The notes under the pieces were generated by a model. The model saw only the letters and a program-made list of their open reading frames with translations, made no database searches and had not been told where the DNA came from. Position numbers and translations under genes: made by a program. Positions 33,909-45,536 of a DNA stretch of 64,000 nucleotides are shown here, one piece after another. Within the stretch, counting starts at the first letter, position 1. Every line of letters starts with the position of its first letter. The DNA is from Massospora cicadina (lineage: Eukaryota > Entomophthoromycota > Entomophthoromycetes > Entomophthorales > Entomophthoraceae), in the NCBI GenBank assembly GCA_022478985.1, contig JAKSZP010009263.1:62001-126000 (forward strand). The letters run 5' to 3'.

Positions 33909-36900
33909 TTAGAGGTGGGGCACTTCTCCAGGCGGTGGAACAGCGTTCCATACTGGCACACACACGACACAGGATGAGTGTAAAGCGTTAGAGCGCTCAG
34001 CTGTACGATACACCCGCCTCAGGCAGCGCCACACATGGGAGCGGACTTGAGGCTGCAACAGAGGATGGTGTGCGTATTTCCAGATAGTCTTTTGGGTCTC
34101 AGTGGAATAAGGGATGTCCATCATGTCCAGGTAGTCCACCCTGGATAGGACTTGGGGTCGAATGGGGGTCACGCCATCATGGATGGGTAGCCCCTGTACC
34201 TCTTGTGTGAACTGAGGAGAGGGGCGGCCTCTTCGGGTTGTATGTCCACTAATATGAATTCTCCACTCTGCGCTTCGCATGGAGAGTAGGATTCGTTTGT
34301 AGTGGGTTTTAGTCCCGTGAGGACCTGTGGCCGATGTGTGTGATGCGAGGTATTTCATCAGGGAGTGGGGGTTTGATGGATTGTTGAGGCCCAAGGCTCG
34401 GGAGAAGTTGGAGTGGGCTGCGCGGGACCAATGTTGGGATGAGAGTGTAGGAGCGGTGACGGCCGCAATCCAGGTGCCCAGGATCTTGGCGGCATGGGCT
34501 TTGAAGTCAAGCAGGCCCATGCCACCATGATGATGAGGGCCAAACATGACCTCTAGCCGTACTGGTGGAGGGCGGCCTGACCAAAGCCATCCTTGCAGCA
34601 AAGCATACAGGGATTTGAAGAAGCTTGGGGAGAAGGGTATGGCGTGGGCTCTGAGCCAGACTTTGAATAGGAGCATAGAGTTGGCAAGAACAACCCTGCC
34701 AGTGAGGGTAGTAGGGTGGGCTCTGAGAGAGGCGATTCGCTTCGTCACGTTGTCCAGTATATGGCACTCCATTACTGCTGACGCGTATCCGCCTGCCTCC
34801 ATCCACACGCCCAGATGGCGTACCGATCCTATGGTAGGACGTGGCACAAAGAGGAGCACCAGTGGAGCGGTGTGTGTTGAGTTAGTAAGGCGTGGACGTG
34901 GGCGAGCAGATGGGCCGGGTTGGGAACTACTTGCTGGGGCCCAGCAGTTCTGAAACTGACCAAGGAGGATGATTTCAGTTTTGGAGGCATTCAGTGCCGC
35001 GTTGCTTACCCGAGAATATTCCTGGATGAGGGCTTCAAGTGCGCATGCATCTTTGTTATTAGACACCCCCACCACGCAATCATCTGCAAATGCCATCATC
35101 TTGACTGGGGTTTGGCCTGGCACATGGACCCCAGTGAGGTGGGCGTTCACATTTCGCAGTAGTGGGTCAAGGCTGAAGTTGTATAAGAGTGGGCTGTGGG
35201 GGTACCTTTGTCGCAGGCCCCTTTGAGGGCGGACTACTTCCATTAGGAAGCCTGGGCCACACACTGCCATTGTTGCAGATTCCATGAGCAGCATCACCCA
35301 GTTAATGAAGTGGGGGTAGGCGGAATTGATGGAGGCAGGCCCTTAGGTATTCCCAGTTTACTCTATCATAGGCCTTTTGTTGGTCCAAGAATACAAGTGC
35401 CCCAGAGGCTGTGGACTGACACACATTAGCCACAGAGTGCACGTTATCTAAAATCGTTCTTCTGGGGATGAAACTGAATTGTTCTGGGGAGATGGTGGCA
35501 GATGCTACAGTCCAAAACGGTTAGCCATGATTTTTGTTAAAATTCTGGTGTCTGTGTTTGTTAGAGAAATGGGGCGCAAGTTGGCTAAGTCAAGCCTATC
35601 CCCTTTCTTGAAGAGTGTGATAGTAAAGGCCTCATGTCCTCCTGGTAGGAGGCGCATTTCCAACAGGCTTTGGTTGAGTGAGGCTAGCAGCAATGGGGAT
35701 TTATATTTAAAATATTTTTTGAAGAACTCATATGGAATGCCATCTGAGCCTGGCCATTTTTGGTTTGGCGCACTGCAAATGGCTGTCCATAATTCGTTCG
35801 GAGTAAATAAATTCTTTACTTCTGGGTATCAGAAAATGGTGCAGATATGAGCTCGGTCAAGAAATTCCGCCATTTCAGCTGGCTGAATTGGTTTGGCTCA
35901 GTATAACTTGGAGTAATATCTTTGCGTTTCGATTGCCACTTTGGCCAGTGTGTCTGCAATGGAATTATCCAATCTTTGCACCTGTGTGCAGGCCACGCTC
36001 TGGCGTGGTGCGAAAATTTTTTTGAAGAAGTATGCGGTGCACTTGTCACCTTTAGTGATTCGTGTGGCCCTGTATTGGACACAAACCCAATGTTTGTGTT
36101 GCCTTTCAAGTGCGTTGAGGTGGGCGGCTGCCTCCGCCCACTTCTGGCCCCATGCAGGGCTATATCCTGTGGCTGGAATGTTGGACTCCAAGTGGGCCAA
36201 TTCTGCCAGCACGCACGATATAACCGCTGATGTGGCTCGTGAGCATCTGGAGGAGAGATGGCGATAGTGGCGGATGGTGTCTTTGAAAGTTGCCCATGTG
36301 GAAATGGGGTCTGTGCAAAACGGTGCAACAAATGATTTCGCCAAAGTTGCCTCTTCCACCCACATGGAAAATCCTGGCGACGCAAGCTCAGGGGGGCAGA
36401 TTTTGCACCAATGTGGGGCCTTTGCAACTGTGATGGGTAGGTGGTAGGTTTATTGAGACCAGTCGGTGGTTGGAGAATTCCATTTTCATTGTTTTGAAGT
36501 GGGAGACATGGGGTTGGAATTTCGCTGGCACTAGAATAAGGTCAATGCGGGTCATGGACCTTAATTGGCCATTGTGGATGTGGGGACACATCATGTTTTT
36601 GAGCAGTGGGGTATGTTGCGGCAGCACATCCATCAACCCAAGGGTGGCTTTTAGATTGTGTAGTTCTACGTGACCCTGTGGGGCATGGGGTGAGGGTGGC
36701 CACCAGTCCGTTGGTGAGGTTAGCCAACAGTTCATGTCGCCAACTAGGAAAGAATCAGGGGGTAGCAGGAGGGATTTGACCAACGAGAAAAATTCCTGAC
36801 GCTCATGTGCACCATTTGGGGCGTAAATGTTAACAATTGTGTGTGCAACGTCAGCCCATGAGAAGGTGACAACGAGCACTCGGTCATTTAGGAATGTTTC

Positions 36901-37143
36901 TGAAGATGTGAATTTGAAAAAATTGTTTTTCTGAATTAGCACCCCACAGTGCTTTGACCAAAAGAATAGGGATGGTAGGAGCATTGTTTCTAAGCTTACT
37001 CGGAACCTCATGGACAGTGGAACTCCTGGATGGCCAGGATATCCATGGGTAAATTGTTTTGTAAAAAACTCATTTTCCTAGCCCAGGATGGGGAGGCCTT
37101 GAGGTCGGCGATATTCAGCATCCCTAGAGTGAAGGTTTCCCCC
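33909..37143 (-). pseudogene. LINE-1 ORF2: endonuclease, reverse transcriptase, zinc knuckle
   Basis: It starts MGETFTLGMLNIADLKAS at 37143 and reads LAIQEFH, VNIYAPNGAHERQEF, VGDMNCW and RIDLILVPAKF, the AP-endonuclease-like domain (about 37143-36460). The SDH catalytic motif is SNH (Asn codon 36469-36471). The RT (about 35660-34900) has LANLRPISLTNTDTRILTKI, DQQKAYDRVNWEYLR, a damaged RGLRQRYPHSPLLYN (normally QGDPLSP) and an intact MMAFADDCVVG (FADD at 35079-35090). A CCHC-like knuckle ends it near 33960. Frameshifts lie near 36380, 35505 and 35315. The protein nicks target DNA and primes reverse transcription there. Confidence 0.88.
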
Positions 37144-37376
37144 ATTGCACCTTAGGTGCGAGGGGGTGGGCCCCTGGTCCCACCAACCTCTTCCAGGTCC
37201 CCACGGGCTTTCACAGCAGCGTGGGTATTAGCAGCAATGCTATCAGGGTTTTTGTTAATTTTTGTGGAAAGAGTCGCGTTGGCTTTGGCCTTCGCTTTTT
37301 GTTTTCCTGACGTCGGACAAATTTTTGCGGTGTGGATAAGTTCAGTGCACCATTGAGTGGGGCAGAAAAAAAATTT

Positions 37377-38495
37377 TTAGGTTGGGATGGGCCCCAAGTC
37401 AGTTTTGACCAGAGCTTGGGTGCAGCAATTGGGTGAGATCGAATCTCCCATCAGATCCTCAGATTGAGTGGCCCACTCAGCATGGGCCTCCCAATCTGAT
37501 TGGGTGATGGATTCCTGAGTTGCTTCCGCCATGAAGGTCTCCATGTCCTCCTGGCGTTGTGAGTGTAGGATGGTGGTGGTGGCCTTGGCCGCTTCCTTGG
37601 CCGCGGCCCTATGGGCCTGCTTGGCCTTCTTCCGCTCCTGCGGGGAGATGGGCTTTACCAATAGGTAACAGCCTTGTGCTCCCCACGGGAAAGCCTCCTT
37701 GGTGCTTGCAGTTGGTTCGTAGTGCGCCTCTCCGCTGGCCATGGCTGCTGAGGGGTGCTCTTGGAATGTGACGCCCTCTTTGATGGGGCATGCATGTGCC
37801 TTATGGCCAAATGCATCACAGTGGGTGCAAATGGGGGGCGCGCTGTCCACAGTTACCCAGAATGGGTGGGTGGTATGCCCTGCGATGTCAATAAAGGTGG
37901 AGTGCAGGATCTGGGTTAGGTCCTTCGTGATCTCCTCAGTTGGGGTCAGAACTGCGATGGCTTAGCTGGTGCACAGGTGTGGCATCAGCATGAAATGTTG
38001 CATTTTGAAAGATTGTATTTCGCCATATATGGTGAGACCATCTTTCAGGTGTTGCTCCAAAATGTCACGTTTTACCGTAGTAGGCAAAAAGTCAAACGTG
38101 AGTAAAATTTGGTTTGATTTTGTCCATCTGGTGCATTTAGTTTTGACGACCCATTGCCCTTCGGGGAGGTCGACCACTATGTGCACCACTGCAGCCTTGT
38201 CTGCTGCTATTTTGCTTTCAAAACCTAGGTCCAGCCAACCGCGTGACATGGAGTGAGGTGCAACGTACACCGCGGTCAGAAAAATTTTATGTACATCTTC
38301 ACAAAATTTTTCCTATAGGGCCGTTTTTTGGATGTCCAGATACACACAGACTCTGAATTCCACCGACAAAGGTAGCTGGGAATGTGGCATGTTGATGTAC
38401 TGGTTGCATCGTGCTTGCCACGCGAGTATCTCCAAGGAAATTGTGACTGCCAGTTTTTTATATTTTTTTCTATTCCGCCAGATTCTCCGGGGCAT
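37377..38495 (-). pseudogene. LINE-1 ORF1: nucleic-acid-binding protein with CCHC knuckle
   Basis: A single frame runs from MPRRIWRNRKKYKK (38495) to 37377, broken only by TAG at 38313 and TAA at 37962. The middle (about 38240-37970) contains an alpha/beta stretch (LLTFDFLPTTVKRDILEQHL) that could be an RNA-binding fold. A CCHC knuckle CTHCDAFGHKAHAC follows at about 37830-37790. The C-terminal part is alanine and lysine rich. ORF1 proteins coat LINE RNA. An in-frame TAA just upstream of the ATG supports the start. Confidence 0.8.
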
Positions 38496-38682
38496 TTTCA
38501 AACGTTAGAGGCCGCGGGCCTTCCGCCTGCTCCTCTTGCCTTGCTTGCCCAAATGCTCCCAGACATGGGCGCAGACTAATCCCCTCTATGAGATTATCAA
38601 ACTAGATTTAGTCAAGTATTGAATAGGTTGCAAAAGTGTTTGCAACAAGAAAGGAAAGTTAAAAACAAAACACCAATATTGA

Positions 38683-38922
38683 AGATGAAAATTATGAAAA
38701 GGAAGTATGCATAAATTGGTTGCCTTATCTTTAGCCTTCTGAACTATTCCCAGTGATTTTATGAGCACACGATGCATTTATAAATGGAGAAGTTCAAAAT
38801 ACATATTATTGGATTAGAGATTGGTATTATTGGGAAGGGATCATAAAATTAACTATTAAAGTTATAGACTCTTGTTTAACTTGTAAAAATCATTCTGATA
38901 CAAAACCAAATACTAGTATCAG
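38683..38922 (+). pseudogene. B integrase zinc finger
   Basis: It resumes after the LINE-1 target duplication. It reads INWLPYL near 38715, AHDAFINGEVQNTYYWI near 38765-38815 and SCLTCKNHSDTKPN near 38870-38905, the H2C2 finger of a Ty3 integrase and the equivalent of C 53360-53545. Frameshifts are frequent. It ends at the F target ATCAG (38918-38922). Confidence 0.7.
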
Positions 38923-39811
38923 TGTCAGGTTTACAGACTTTATAGAGGGCACCAACAGCAGGGACAAGGATGGGTGGCAGGAGGTCCAGAAGGTGAAACC
39001 TCAGACCCTTCCTGATCTCAAGCTCTTCTTGGATCAACGCTGGGTGCAGGCTAGGTACGTCCAGGTTGGTACAAGTGAGGTGTTTAAAGCCCAGCCCCTG
39101 TTTCAGCTCTAGGGTTAAAATGAACGAGTTTTGTTTTAGATAATGATGGTTCAATTTAGTTAATCAGGGGAACGAGGGTTCTAAACCTGTTTCATTTACA
39201 AAATTGTGAGCTCAGTTCAGGTTCAACTTCAGCTGATTACTTGAGTAAAGTCAATTTTGAGGTATTCAACCCTTTTGGATGGAAGCATGCACCTATTGGT
39301 GCACCAAAGCTTGGTACTACTTCTGCTCATCTAAAATTCCCCTGAGTTGGCTTAAGTATCTTTTCTAGAGACCAACGTTTCTTGTTGGTGAGCTTACTAA
39401 TAAACCCCATAGTCATTTTACGTTTTTTTTATATGTTTTGGGCGCACCTGTGCATGGACCTCTTTGAGGAGGTCTTGTGATGTGTTAGCCAATTTATAAT
39501 ATTTTTAATCATCACAGCCTTAGTTAAACCACTGGTCTTACCAGCTCCCTCCAAACCTGGTCACCAGTGCACTCTACCCCTGTACCAAACTCGGTAGGAA
39601 CAGCCTTTAGGCCACTGCCAAGTTCTGAAGCTTGCTCAAGATATTAATAGTTTCACAGTGATTGACACCCTCACCATATGTTTTCATAGCTCCAGCTCCC
39701 TCTGCTGGGCTATTTATATTTTAACTTTAAAGATTAAGTTTCCTTGCTTTGGTCCAGTGCTTTGTGCACCGCCAAGCCATGAACCGGAGAGTTATAGATA
39801 CTCTCCTTACA
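38923..39811 (+). repeat. F 5' LTR (889 bp)
   Basis: It starts TGTCAGGTTTACAGAC and ends GATACTCTCCTTACA. The last 25 bases form a stem-loop (GGAGAGT paired with ACTCTCC). Another short stem (GACCTC/GAGGTC) occurs in the conserved GGACCTCTTTGAGGAGG block near 39455-39475. Confidence 0.9.
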
Positions 39812-40560
39812 TTAGATGACCAACCACCTGGTTTTACATGCATGAACTTATTACATGTGGGACTTTTTTGAAATGCACACAGTGTGCACCAGCTGGTGGC
39901 CACAGTCGTGGTAGGACTCACCTCCATTTTGAATTTTGCCAAGACTTGGAGCATTCCTGTGTTATTCTCACCACCTCTGACTGGGAAGTAGTCAACCTTC
40001 TTGCCGTACCTGGTGGATACAGATGCTTTGCAATCTGATAGTCATGATTCCCTGACTTTCTGCCGAATCTAATAAAATTGACGCCAAAAAATCAATTTTT
40101 TCCTTGGCATCACGTTTGGATGGTGCAGGCAGGATCATTGACAAAGGGCATGGTGGTGTTGGCCTTGGATAACGTCATACAACCCGTCGTCAAAATGGGC
40201 ATAGTGTCATTCTTGGCCCAAAATGCGTTTTATAATGACGTTTCCATAAAAACTACCAAGCCAGTCTCTCTCATATGGCTTAGATATGGAACCTATATCA
40301 GTGTAACAGATCACCCCAGAAAACCCACGCCTGACCACAACTATGATCCGCAGAACCCAGGAGGTGGATAAGATGTTACTTCTATAAAAAAATGTTTGTG
40401 CAGTTGCTGAAGATATGGATGGATATGTGGCCTCAGTAGAAAGAGTGGCAAATATCCCGATCTATTTTTTGATGCAGAAACGTACCCTGAGGGTATGCTA
40501 GACCCTGAAGAAGAGTTTGGCGACAAAGTGTTGGCGTTTTCTGATCTAAATAAAGATCAT
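39812..40560 (+). other. F leader; gag not recognised
   Basis: About 750 bp separates the 5' LTR from the protease frame. The open frame 40078-40371 matches no gag motif and holds no zinc knuckle; from about 40440 an acidic stretch (YPEGMLDPEEEFGDKVLAF) leads into protease. There is no match to the tRNA-primer motif shared by A, C and D. Most of gag appears deleted. Confidence 0.5.
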
Positions 40561-41100
40561 TCGGGTTATTTGCTATTAACTGCTACCCTTTCATCCTCTT
40601 TAGGAAAAATCAGCACTACTATTTTGGTGGATACTGGAGCCTCTGAGAATTTTTTGGAATAAGACCTAGCCGACTACCTTGAGCTGAGTTACTTTCCTGG
40701 TGCTATGGTTAGATGAGGGGCTTCCCAAGGTATTCCAACGCAGAAAAACTTGGGGTTAATAGATTGTCAAGTTGGCACATATCATTTGTCTGACCACTTC
40801 CAAGTTATCAAAAACCTCTTGTAACCCATAGTTTTGGGTGTAGAGTGGTGGCGAAAGTTTGACGTCAGGACTAACTTGAAAGAAAATACCTTATCCCTAA
40901 CTTTGAAGAATGGTCACAAGTTGGTTGTTTCTATGGCTGAAGCCAACTTTCAGGGCGATTTGCCCCACTGGCCCAATATTCACACTCTCAGTCTTGTCCC
41001 GTTGCTGAGGCCCTTGGTGGAGGTTCCCCTACCTTCCTGTTTGGAGGGATTGGAATCTTCATTTGATGCAGCTTCAGATAATGTACTACCAGAATAATTA
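40561..41100 (+). pseudogene. F aspartic protease
   Basis: It reads ISTTILVDTGASENFLE near 40610-40660 with an intact DTGA active site (Asp codon 40630-40632), then a stop, and continues through DCQVGTYHLSDHFQVI and VLGVEWWRKFDV (40830-40865), the ILG(M/V)xWW motif at the protease-RT junction of gypsy elements. The stretch 40834-41097 is open. The protease would cleave the polyprotein. Confidence 0.8.
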
Positions 41101-41886
41101 TAGTTTAATTGCAAGTTCAAGCTCACCATTGATTTGGTGCGTATCTCCTCCTAATTTACCCGTTGACAGTATGGGAGGAAGCGGCCTTAGATGTGTGGGT
41201 TAAGGAGCAGTTAGTCAAAGATGCTATTTTTCAGTGAACCTCCCATGTACGCTGCCAACTTTCCTTTGTATAGAAGGCTGATAGTACCTTACGCCCATGC
41301 GTAGATTATGGGAATCTCAACAACGTCACTGTACCAGACTTACAACCAATACATTTGGACTCTCAGATTGCACGCTATGTGTAGAAGGCGAGAGTCTTCT
41401 CCAATCTAGATTGTTTAGATGCATTCAATCAGATCCGTATCAAGAAGGGCCAGTAGTAGTTGACTGCATTCTGTACCAGAAAAGGAATCTTCCAATTTCG
41501 GGTTATACCCTTTGGGCTTAATGATGCACCTGCATTCTTTCAATGTCACATTGATGAGACTTTGGGGGACCTGCTGGGTATGCGCGGTAGCTTACATGGA
41601 CAATATTTTGGTATTCTCCCCTGACAATGAGTCTCATACAGTACACCTTCAGCAGGTGGTGGAGCGTTTGAGATCTGCCAACCTTACACTGAAAATCAGT
41701 AAGTGTGAGTTCTTTAAGTCCCAGGTCACCTTTCTGGGCAACGTCTTGTTTGACCAAGGGCACATGATAACTCCAGACAAGGAGAAGGCGATTCATCAGT
41801 GGCCCAGTCCAACTTTAGTTAAGGAATTGAGGAGCTTTTTGGGGACTTGTACATTCCTTGAGAAGTTCACACCAAACCTTTTCTGA
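41100..41886 (+). pseudogene. F reverse transcriptase
   Basis: The fingers are damaged (41110-41510), with RLIVPYAHA-like remnants and FGLMMHLHSF near 41520. The frame 41512-41886 is open and reads VAYMDNILVFSPDNESHTVH with YMDN at 41593-41604 (second catalytic Asp changed). It continues LKISKCEFFKSQVTFLGNVL and DKEKAIHQWPSPTLVKELRS, the RT palm and thumb. The changed active site and upstream stops rule out activity. Confidence 0.85.
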
Positions 41887-42480
41887 AGTTGCAGAGCCTT
41901 TGTATAAGGAAAGCGGGGCAAAAGTATTTCAGTGGTCCCCCGTTTTGGAGGATGCCTTCCAAGCAGTAGTGTAAGTTGCTGTCCACTTACGTTCTTCACC
42001 ATGTCAACACCAACAAAGAGTATATTTTGCTTCAGATGCTCCAACTTCGCCATAGCGGCGGCTCTATTACAATTAGGCAAAGATGGAATAGAGCATCCGG
42101 TGGGATATTTTTCTAAAAAGATGTCTCTACCAGAGTTAAACTATGCCGTATATGATAAAGAGTTATTAGCAGTGGTTGAGGCGCTGACTTATTGGCGTCA
42201 TCACTTGCATGGCTCATCCCAACCTTATGCATATGCACAGATCACTGTGACTTGCCGTATTACCGCGCACCTCATGTCTTAATATCATGACAAACCGCTG
42301 GCATGAGACCCTTGCCCAATTTTCGTTTTCTTATGACTTTACAAAGGGCATGGAGAATGGATTGGTAGATGCTTTGAGCCACAACCCTGTACTAGCTCCC
42401 AACCCTAAAGAGGGGGAGGTGCATATTACCCATTTTCGATTTCACCATTTAAGAATGTGTCTCAATTTTCCTCTCCCTTG
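41887..42480 (+). pseudogene. F RNase H
   Basis: It reads AALLQLGKDGIEHPVGYFSK near 42060-42120, NYAVYDKELLAVVEALTYWR near 42140-42195 and then, after a frameshift, a stretch ending GLVDALSHNP near 42360-42390. These are the conserved parts of a gypsy RNase H, which degrades the RNA strand of the cDNA hybrid. Confidence 0.8.
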
Positions 42481-43735
42481 ATCAATGGGCTAGCGCTCGC
42501 TCCTCTAGAAAATTTGGAAGAATATAGTATGTTCATAAAGTTATTCCTTTCTTAGCCTTTGTCAGCCAAAGATACTATAGTCCTTGCAAAGAGATCATTG
42601 AATCAGGAGGATATTACCAGAGGTTATCATGTATAGGATGAGATGGTGTGATTTTAGGGTCTCCTATGGGTCCCTGATGGACCACTTCGCCTGGAAATCA
42701 TCCAGAACCATCATAGCAGAATTACTATTGGTCATCCTGGAAAGGCAAAAGCCCTTGAGCTTCTCCACCGCACTTACAATTGGAGGGGATTAGCTGCTCA
42801 GGTGGGCAGGCATTATAAAGAGTGCCTCGTCTGCAACCAATTGAAACCAAATAACCAACCTTTAGCAGGATTGTTGGTATCAGTTCAAAAGGCTGATGAG
42901 CCTTGAACTTCCCTATCAGTTGATTTTTTTAAAGAACTCCTGCATCTGATGGCTATGATGCTATCATGGTGGTGGTGATGGACTGTTCAAGAAGATTGTC
43001 CACTATATCCCTTGCAGAAACACAGTCACCGCGGCTGAGATGGCCAGGATTTTTGTTACTAAAGTGTTCGCTCTTAATGGGGTCTCTCAAGAATTAATTA
43101 GTAATTGGGGACCCCAGTTTACCTCTATCTTTTGAGAAGAGCTGTGTAAGACTCTGCAAATACGTCCCTGCCGTTCAACTATCTATAACACCCAATCAGA
43201 CTGGCAGATGAAATGTGTGAACAAGTGCCTCAAACAGTTCTTGCGGTGTTACACTGCTGCAGATTACTCAGTTTGGGTTAAACATATCCTCATGGGCCAA
43301 TTCAGTTATAACAATGCACATTATGCATCAATTGGTTGTTCCCCCTTCTTCACCAACTATGGCTTCATTCTCACCTTCAACATGGAGCCCAGTTGTGGAT
43401 TCAAGGTGGAAGTGGTGGTGGACTTTAAAAATTAAATAAGAAAGTACATAAAGGAGTGAGCACGAATTTAGATGCGGCCATGCAGGCTTACAAGGAGAAT
43501 GCTGATGGTAAGAGACAAGTTGGACCTGCGTACAAGGAAGGAGATCTCGTGATGCTAAATGCTAAAAACATCCCAATCAAGCAATCATGAAAAAACTGGA
43601 ATCAAAGAGGATTGGGTTATACCAAGTTGTCAAAAAGATGGGCCACGCCTTGTACCAGTTGGATCTTCCCCCCTCGCTTAAAATCTTTTCAATATTCTAT
43701 AAAAGCAAGCTCACGTTGTTTAAGATCCCCTCCAG
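42481..43735 (+). pseudogene. F integrase zinc finger and core
   Basis: The H2C2 finger lies at about 42710-42850 (HHSRITIGHPGKAKALELLH-like, then ECLVCNQLK). The core reads SVDFF near 42920, a damaged second-Asp motif near 43100 (ISNWGPQFTS, Asn for Asp) and DWQMKCVNKCLKQFL near 43200, where the catalytic Glu is Lys. The frame 43208-43435 covers the later helices (FSYNNAHYASIGCSPFFTNY). The C-terminal beta-barrel follows to about 43735. Confidence 0.8.
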
Positions 43736-44053
43736 AGACCCCCAAGGCTTATCTCGTGGATAGGGCGCCAGAATGGGAAGTGGAATAGTATGTAGCTTCT
43801 CGTCAGGTAAGAAGAAGACTTAAGTATCTTGTATCCTGGAAGCGATTTGAAGCAGGGGAGAAATGTTGGGTCCCAGCATGTGATTTTGCCCACGCCCAAG
43901 ATCTAATCATAGAATTCCACAAGCGTTTCCCTGAGGCTGAAAGATTTAATTTTAACCAAGCCGTTGCTGCCATGAAGCTGTTCTCAGCCCACAAAAACTT
44001 TTCTTTGGTGATTGCCTATGGTGGGAGTGGAGCCCAAAAAGAGGAGAGGGTAA
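43736..44053 (+). pseudogene. F integrase chromodomain
   Basis: It reads PEWEVE, a stop, then RRRLKYLVSWKRFEAGEKCW and ACDFAHAQDLIIEFHKRFPE. The aromatic and WK residues and the terminal helix are those of a chromovirus chromodomain, which guides integration to marked chromatin. It ends at the polypurine tract before the 3' LTR. Confidence 0.85.
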
Positions 44054-44941
44054 TGTCATGTTTACATGACCTTATAGAGGGCACCAACAGCAGGGACAAG
44101 GCTGGGCTGCAGGAGGTCCAGAAAATGAAACTTCAGACCCTTCCTGATCTCAAGCACACCTTGGATCAACGCTGGGTACAGGCTAGGTACGTCCAGGTTG
44201 GTACAAGTGAGGTGCCTAAAGCCCAGCCCCCTGTTTTGGCTCTAGGGTTAAAATGAACGAGTTTTGTTTTAAACAATGAAGGTTCAATTTAGTTGATCAG
44301 GGAACGAGGGTTCTAAACCTGTTTCATCTACAAAATTGTGAGCTTGGGTCAGGTTCAACTTCATTTATTACTTGGGTAAAGTCAATTTCGAAATATGCAA
44401 CCATTTCAGATGGAAGCATGCGCCTATTGGTGCACCAAAGCTTGGTACCACTTCTGCTGATCCAAAATTCCTTCAAGTTGACTTAAGTATCTTTGCTTGA
44501 GACCAAAGTTTCTGTTGATCATCTTCCTAACAAACCCCATAGTCATTCTACGTTTTTTATATGTTGACTTGGGCGCACCTGTGCATGGACCTCTTTGAGG
44601 AGGTCTTGTGATGTGTTAGCCAATTTATTATATTTAAATCATCACACACTTAGTTAAATCACTGGTCTTACCAGCTCCCTCCAAACCTGGTCACTAGTGC
44701 ACTATACCCCTGTACCAAACTCTGTAGGAACAGCCCTTTGGGCCACTGCCAAGTTCTGAAGCTTTCTCAAGTTATTATTATTTTCACAGTGCTCAACACT
44801 CTCACCTTATGTCTTCTTAGCTCCAGCTCACTCTGCTGGGCTATTTTTATGTTCATTTTGACGACGAGTTCCCTTGATTTGGTCCAGTGCTTTGTGCACC
44901 GCCAAGTCAGGAACTGGAGAGTTATAGATACTCTCCTTACA
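44054..44941 (+). repeat. F 3' LTR (888 bp)
   Basis: It starts TGTCATGTTTACATGACC and ends GATACTCTCCTTACA, matching the 5' LTR. The terminal stem-loop GGAGAGT/ACTCTCC is kept. Confidence 0.9.
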
Positions 44942-45033
44942 ATCAGCCTACCACCCCCTAATAACCAGCTCAAACTATAAGTTTGAATGTGGTAAGTCTT
45001 CTACCTCAAACTACCATTGGAAACTGATATATT
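44942..45033 (+). pseudogene. B integrase, start of core
   Basis: After the F target duplication the sequence (CCTACCACCCCC...) matches C 53560-53640, the spacer before the first catalytic Asp. It ends at the CACTGG terminus of the next insertion. Confidence 0.55.
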
Positions 45034-45536
45034 CACTGGACAACAATGATTTTGTTACATGGTTAATATTTGTTATGTCTTATGTACTGTTGAGCGCTGA
45101 TTTTGAAATATGAAGTCAGAAATTCCCTATCTGCCTCAGTTTTTTTGCAATTGCCCTTCTTACTTCTCTAGAAAGTACATGGACTTGAACTATGCAAGCG
45201 CAATATATAAGACATTATTAAATTAATTTTCGCAAAGATTTATGTTGTTATTTAAACTGTATACCTATTAATTTGTTTTAGTTCATTATTAACCATGGCA
45301 GATAAATATTATGTCAACACAATAACATACTATACCAGAAAATCAAAACAAAGCAGATTTTAGGTATGTTGAGATTGCAGATTGTATAATAAATTTTTTT
45401 AAAAATGGTAATTACAAAAATACTATGCCAATATAAAAAAACCATTTACATATTTGAAATCAGCGTCAGAAATTCTTTAAGATTCAGCTTTTATCATTAT
45501 TGTAACAAACAAAAACCAAAATTTTGTTGTCCAGTG
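45034..45536. mobile_element. CACTA-like MITE, 503 bp
   Basis: It starts CACTGGACAACAATGATTTT, and the reverse complement of its end is CACTGGACAACAAAATTTTG. A second inverted block (CGCTGATTT...AAATATG) lies further in at about 45095-45115 and 45455-45475. TT flanks both sides. CACTG ends with a 2-3 bp duplication fit the CACTA/EnSpm superfamily. It has no coding capacity and would need a transposase in trans. It lies in the integrase of B. Confidence 0.75.

Larger units (their letters stand above)
33392..38665 (-). mobile_element. LINE-1: non-LTR retrotransposon, apparently full length
   Basis: It is a minus-strand element with ORF1 (38495-37377), ORF2 (37143-33909), a 3' untranslated part and a tail of short AT-rich repeats (plus strand TTTAATTTAATTTATTG from 33392). 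A perfect 17-bp target duplication, CAAAACACCAATATTGA, lies at 33375-33391 and 38666-38682 within the integrase of B. About 5.27 kb. The related LINE-2 lies at 59562-64000. Confidence 0.92.
38923..44941 (+). mobile_element. Ty3/gypsy chromovirus element F (gag-less)
   Basis: LTRs at 38923-39811 and 44054-44941 flank protease, RT, RNase H, integrase and chromodomain. The target duplication ATCAG is perfect (38918-38922 and 44942-44946), and B integrase continues on both sides. The two LTRs differ at scattered positions and by small indels. The purine tract AAAAAGAGGAGAGGGTAA ends at 44053. No gag is recognisable between 39812 and 40560. The same LTR family occurs alone at F3 and F4. Confidence 0.9.

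Noticed and set aside
34327..37965. Several plus-strand frames of 60-135 codons within LINE-1
   Set aside because: They lie antisense to ORF2 and ORF1, which carry the recognisable motifs. They are shadow frames.
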